Source: Candidatus Poribacteria bacterium (GTDB lineage: Bacteria; Poribacteria; WGA-4E; WGA-3G). Taken from it: a DNA stretch of 64,000 nt. How positions within the stretch are numbered: the stretch's first letter is position 1; each line of letters begins with the position of its first letter. The notes under the pieces were generated by a model, which saw only the letters and a program-made list of their open reading frames with translations, was not told the origin of the DNA and searched no databases. Of the stretch, positions 61,591-64,000 are shown one piece after another. The stretch is taken from contig JAJEET010000020.1 of assembly GCA_022820835.1 (NCBI GenBank), forward strand, positions 1-64,000, given 5' to 3'. The position numbers were made by a program, and so were the translations under genes.

Positions 61591-62643
61591 ATGTTGACCC
61601 TTGAATTCTGTATCGCCGGTGTGATGCTTATCTCCTTGATTATCTATGTATTGACAGGGGGTGCCGATTTTGGTGGCGGTATCTGGGACCTGTTCGCGAC
61701 AGGTCCGCGTGCAAAAACACAACGCTCACTCATCACACAAGCCATCGCACCCATCTGGGAGGCGAACCACGTCTGGCTAATCGTGATTGTCGTCCTTCTA
61801 TTTGTGGCGTTTCCAGTCGCATTCGCGGCGATTAGCACGGCTTTGCATATCCCCTTAACATTAATGCTCATCGGGATTGTGTTGCGCGGCTCAGCTTTTG
61901 TGTTTCGCACCTACGATGTCCAATCCGATACAACACACCGCCGTTGGAGTCGAGTCTTTGCTATTGCGAGTGCCATCACACCTGTCATGTTGGGGATTAC
62001 ATTGGGCGCGGTTGCGTCCGGCACAATTCACGTTGATATAGAAAGCGGACAGGTAGACACCGACTTCATCTCAGCGTGGCTCGCGCCGTTTCCATTCGCG
62101 ATCGGTCTTTTCACATTGACGCTCTGTGCCTTGCTTGCAGCGGTATATCTCACGCTGGAGACCGATGACACCGCGTTGCAAGAGGATTTTAGAAGACGTG
62201 CTCTCATTGCTGCAGTGAGTGTCGGCGCGATGGCAGGATTAAGTTTCATCTTATCTGCTGAAGGTGCTCCAACAATCCAACGTGGACTCGGTAATGCACC
62301 TTGGTCAATCCCGTTTCATATCTTAACAGGCGCAGTCGCACTCTGGGCGATCTGGACGATTTGGAACCGTCAATTTCGCCTTGCGCGTATCCTTGTTCCG
62401 ATACAGGTTACGCTGATCGTCTTCGGTTGGGGACTGGCACAGTATCCGTACCTTGTCACGCCGGATTTAACCTTTTCAAACACAGCAGCACCAGATACTG
62501 TACTACGTCCGATACTGATTGTACTAAGTATCGGCATTGTGTTGTTGGTGCCAGCGTTCTGGTATCTTTACGCTGTGTTTAAAGGCACACCTCGGAAGAC
62601 GGAAGCAGCTGCAGCGCAGGTTGATGCTTCTGAAAAAGATTAA
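61591..62643 (+). CDS. cydB: Cytochrome bd-type ubiquinol oxidase subunit II
   Basis: A 350-residue membrane protein with about eight helices, pairing with CydA. Family blocks are LTGGADFGGGIWDL near residue 21, APIWEANHVWLIVIVVLLFV, the FPVAFAAISTALHIPLTLML stretch and RGSAFVFRTYD. Length and order match CydB/CioB. It begins 31 bp after cydA in the same operon. The C-terminus is a short charged tail. No CydX-like short frame was recognised after it. Confidence 0.95.
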   Translation: MLTLEFCIAGVMLISLIIYVLTGGADFGGGIWDLFATGPRAKTQRSLITQAIAPIWEANHVWLIVIVVLLFVAFPVAFAAISTALHIPLTLMLIGIVLRGSAFVFRTYDVQSDTTHRRWSRVFAIASAITPVMLGITLGAVASGTIHVDIESGQVDTDFISAWLAPFPFAIGLFTLTLCALLAAVYLTLETDDTALQEDFRRRALIAAVSVGAMAGLSFILSAEGAPTIQRGLGNAPWSIPFHILTGAVALWAIWTIWNRQFRLARILVPIQVTLIVFGWGLAQYPYLVTPDLTFSNTAAPDTVLRPILIVLSIGIVLLVPAFWYLYAVFKGTPRKTEAAAAQVDASEKD

Positions 62644-62874
62644 CAGTGCTCCGGCGAAGTGCTATGTAAACAAACCTATCCTGTCGAAAAAATGAATCCT
62701 GTGACAAAAACTTTACACACCCTAATTCTGTTTTCTCCTTGACTTTCCTTCTCATTCCTTGCTAAACTTTAAAAAATTAAAATAGTCCCTCGCTTGCCTT
62801 ACAAACTCAAACCATGAAGACAGGCGAAGTTCAAGCCTTACCAGCGAACTAAAAAATCAGAGTCGGTCAACCTA

Positions 62875-64000
62875 TTGATACAAAAATTTAAAGATAACAT
62901 CTTTCTAATAGTTTCGGTGCTGCTGTGCCTCTTTATCTTAGCCGAGGTCAACTATCCGCACCTTGCACCGCAATCAGAATTAGCACTCTTCGCGATGTTC
63001 GGGTTAATAGTGGTATTCTTAAGATACCCTGTTCACCCGCGTTTTGAGGACAATCCTGTTTTTCAAGTCCTTGATGCTGTGCTGATAGGGAGTGTCATCT
63101 TCTGCTTCGGCTACGTTGTCGCACAAACGGAGCCCGTTTTTCAAAGTTTCTGGTTAGACGGTAAGTCCCTCGGCGATCGTGCTGGAGCGGAATTGCCACT
63201 CGATTATGTTGTCGGTGGTATTGGACTCGTCTTAGTATTGGAAGCGACACGCCGGTCTATCGGCATCGCGCTTCCGCTACTCTCTTTTGCCTTTCTTCTC
63301 TATGCCAGTTTTGGGCAATTCATGCCGGATTGGCTGTTTCCACATCGCGGCTATTCTCTCCAACGTATCGTGAGTCAGACCTTTTTGCACAGTCAAGGCA
63401 CTTTCGGTGTCGCACTTCGGGTGATGTTCACCTATGTTTTCCTCTTTGTACTCTTCGGCACGTTGTTGGAACGCACCGGCGCGACCGGTTATGTCCTGAA
63501 TTTAGCAAGGCGTGTCTTCGGCTCAAGTGCTGGCGCGCCTGCGAAGGTCGCTGTCCTGAGCAGCGGCATGATGGGGTCGTTGTCCGGTTCCGCCGTTGCA
63601 AACACCGCGACGACCGGAACCTTTACAATTCCGCTGATGAAACGCGCCGGGTTCCAGCCAGCGATAGCAGGCGGAATAGAAGCCGCTGCGAGTTCTGGCG
63701 GCGCACTCATGCCCCCTATCATGGGGGCCGCCGCCTATATGATGCTCGAAATCGTGGAACCCTCCGTTACCTATTTGGAAATTATCAGGGCAGCACTGCT
63801 ACCAGCAATCCTTTATTACACCGGAGTGCTGTTTATGGTACACTTTGCTGCGACTGCTGCAAAGGATGCACACACGCACAACTCTGAAGAAACGGAGACC
63901 GACGCACCCAAAGAAAAAGACGAAAAACTGTTGACTGTGCAAGGGGGCATCTTTCTCGCTGCGTTTGTTACGCTTATCGTGTTCCTGCTACTCGGTGCTA
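62875..64000 (+). CDS. TRAP transporter fused permease (4TM/12TM), N-terminal part
   Basis: The frame is open to the right edge (about 375 residues). It matches the DctQ-DctM fusion family of TRAP transporters: an N-terminal four-helix block, then DYVVGGIGLVLVLEATRRSI, HSQGTFGVALRVMFTYVFLF and the signature SGMMGSLSGSAVANTATTG, FTIPLMKRAGFQPAIAGGIE and ASSGGALMPPIMGAAAYMM. It imports an organic acid or similar solute using ion gradients with a periplasmic binding protein that is not in view. No ATG is available: the nearest upstream stop in frame is at 62815, and TTG 62875 is the likeliest start. The window edge truncates it. Confidence 0.88.
   Translation, partial: MIQKFKDNIFLIVSVLLCLFILAEVNYPHLAPQSELALFAMFGLIVVFLRYPVHPRFEDNPVFQVLDAVLIGSVIFCFGYVVAQTEPVFQSFWLDGKSLGDRAGAELPLDYVVGGIGLVLVLEATRRSIGIALPLLSFAFLLYASFGQFMPDWLFPHRGYSLQRIVSQTFLHSQGTFGVALRVMFTYVFLFVLFGTLLERTGATGYVLNLARRVFGSSAGAPAKVAVLSSGMMGSLSGSAVANTATTGTFTIPLMKRAGFQPAIAGGIEAAASSGGALMPPIMGAAAYMMLEIVEPSVTYLEIIRAALLPAILYYTGVLFMVHFAATAAKDAHTHNSEETETDAPKEKDEKLLTVQGGIFLAAFVTLIVFLLLGA

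Noticed and set aside
63330..63887. 185-codon plus-strand frame near the right edge
   Set aside because: It lies out of frame within the TRAP permease, whose signature motifs are clear in the other frame.

Overview
This window looks like a piece of a Gram-negative, secretion-rich bacterial genome of the Candidatus Poribacteria type (inference). The reasons are paired phytanoyl-CoA dioxygenases and Gfo/Idh oxidoreductases, SUMF-like lipoproteins, TolB-like and WD40 propellers, a dockerin tail, a PorV-like outer-membrane protein, and a very high load of short palindromic repeats in almost every intergenic gap. No rRNA, tRNA, CRISPR array, phage or transposase gene was found. TAA, TAG and TGA all serve as normal stops.

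Layout. 1-1.4 kb: tail of a malate/lactate-dehydrogenase-family gene, a 48-bp tandem repeat and a Gfo/Idh oxidoreductase. 1.9-12.6 kb: a 3102-residue secreted Ig-like repeat protein followed by a PorV/PorQ-family outer-membrane protein. 12.7-20.6 kb (mostly minus strand): nadA, two tandem secreted carbohydrate-binding-like proteins, a TolB-like propeller, an NAD-dependent epimerase-like protein, a SUMF-like lipoprotein and a type III glutamine synthetase. 20.8-28.3 kb: a polytopic membrane protein, an STT3-like oligosaccharyltransferase, anchored and secreted proteins of unknown role, and an outer-membrane barrel. 28.3-34.5 kb: a PIN-domain pair, then a thiamine operon (permease, HMP-binding lipoprotein, thiO, thiS, thiG) under a TPP riboswitch, with a HEPN-MNT toxin-antitoxin pair lodged between thiS and thiG. 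34.7-46.5 kb: an ArsA/Get3-like ATPase, hslV-hslU, a WD40-dockerin protein between 161-bp direct repeats, exported proteins and a large OPT-like membrane protein. 46.7-53 kb: maf, a cupin, and the housekeeping run yebC-ruvC-ruvA-ruvB-queA-yajC. 53-64 kb: a zinc-ribbon protein, a PAP2-like protein, a selenocysteine peroxiredoxin, dioxygenase, oxidoreductase and SUMF genes, cydAB, and the start of a fused TRAP transporter permease.

The strongest discovery is at 54574-55587 (minus strand). What first looks like three short fragments is one continuous reading frame for an exported protein with two tandem BCP/PrxQ-type peroxiredoxin domains. In each domain the peroxidatic cysteine codon is an in-frame TGA. 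Each TGA is followed, after exactly 14 nt, by a similar stem-loop with a G among the first two loop bases, as in bacterial SECIS elements. This indicates a double-selenocysteine tandem peroxiredoxin.

A second theme is nested repeats. A roughly 105-165-bp terminal-inverted-repeat element occurs four times with different internal hairpins. Two copies sit inside the loop of another palindromic repeat family, next to an uninterrupted copy that serves as an empty-site control. Repeats also lie between the TPP riboswitch and its terminator, and they supply the stop codon of hslV and the start codon of hslU.
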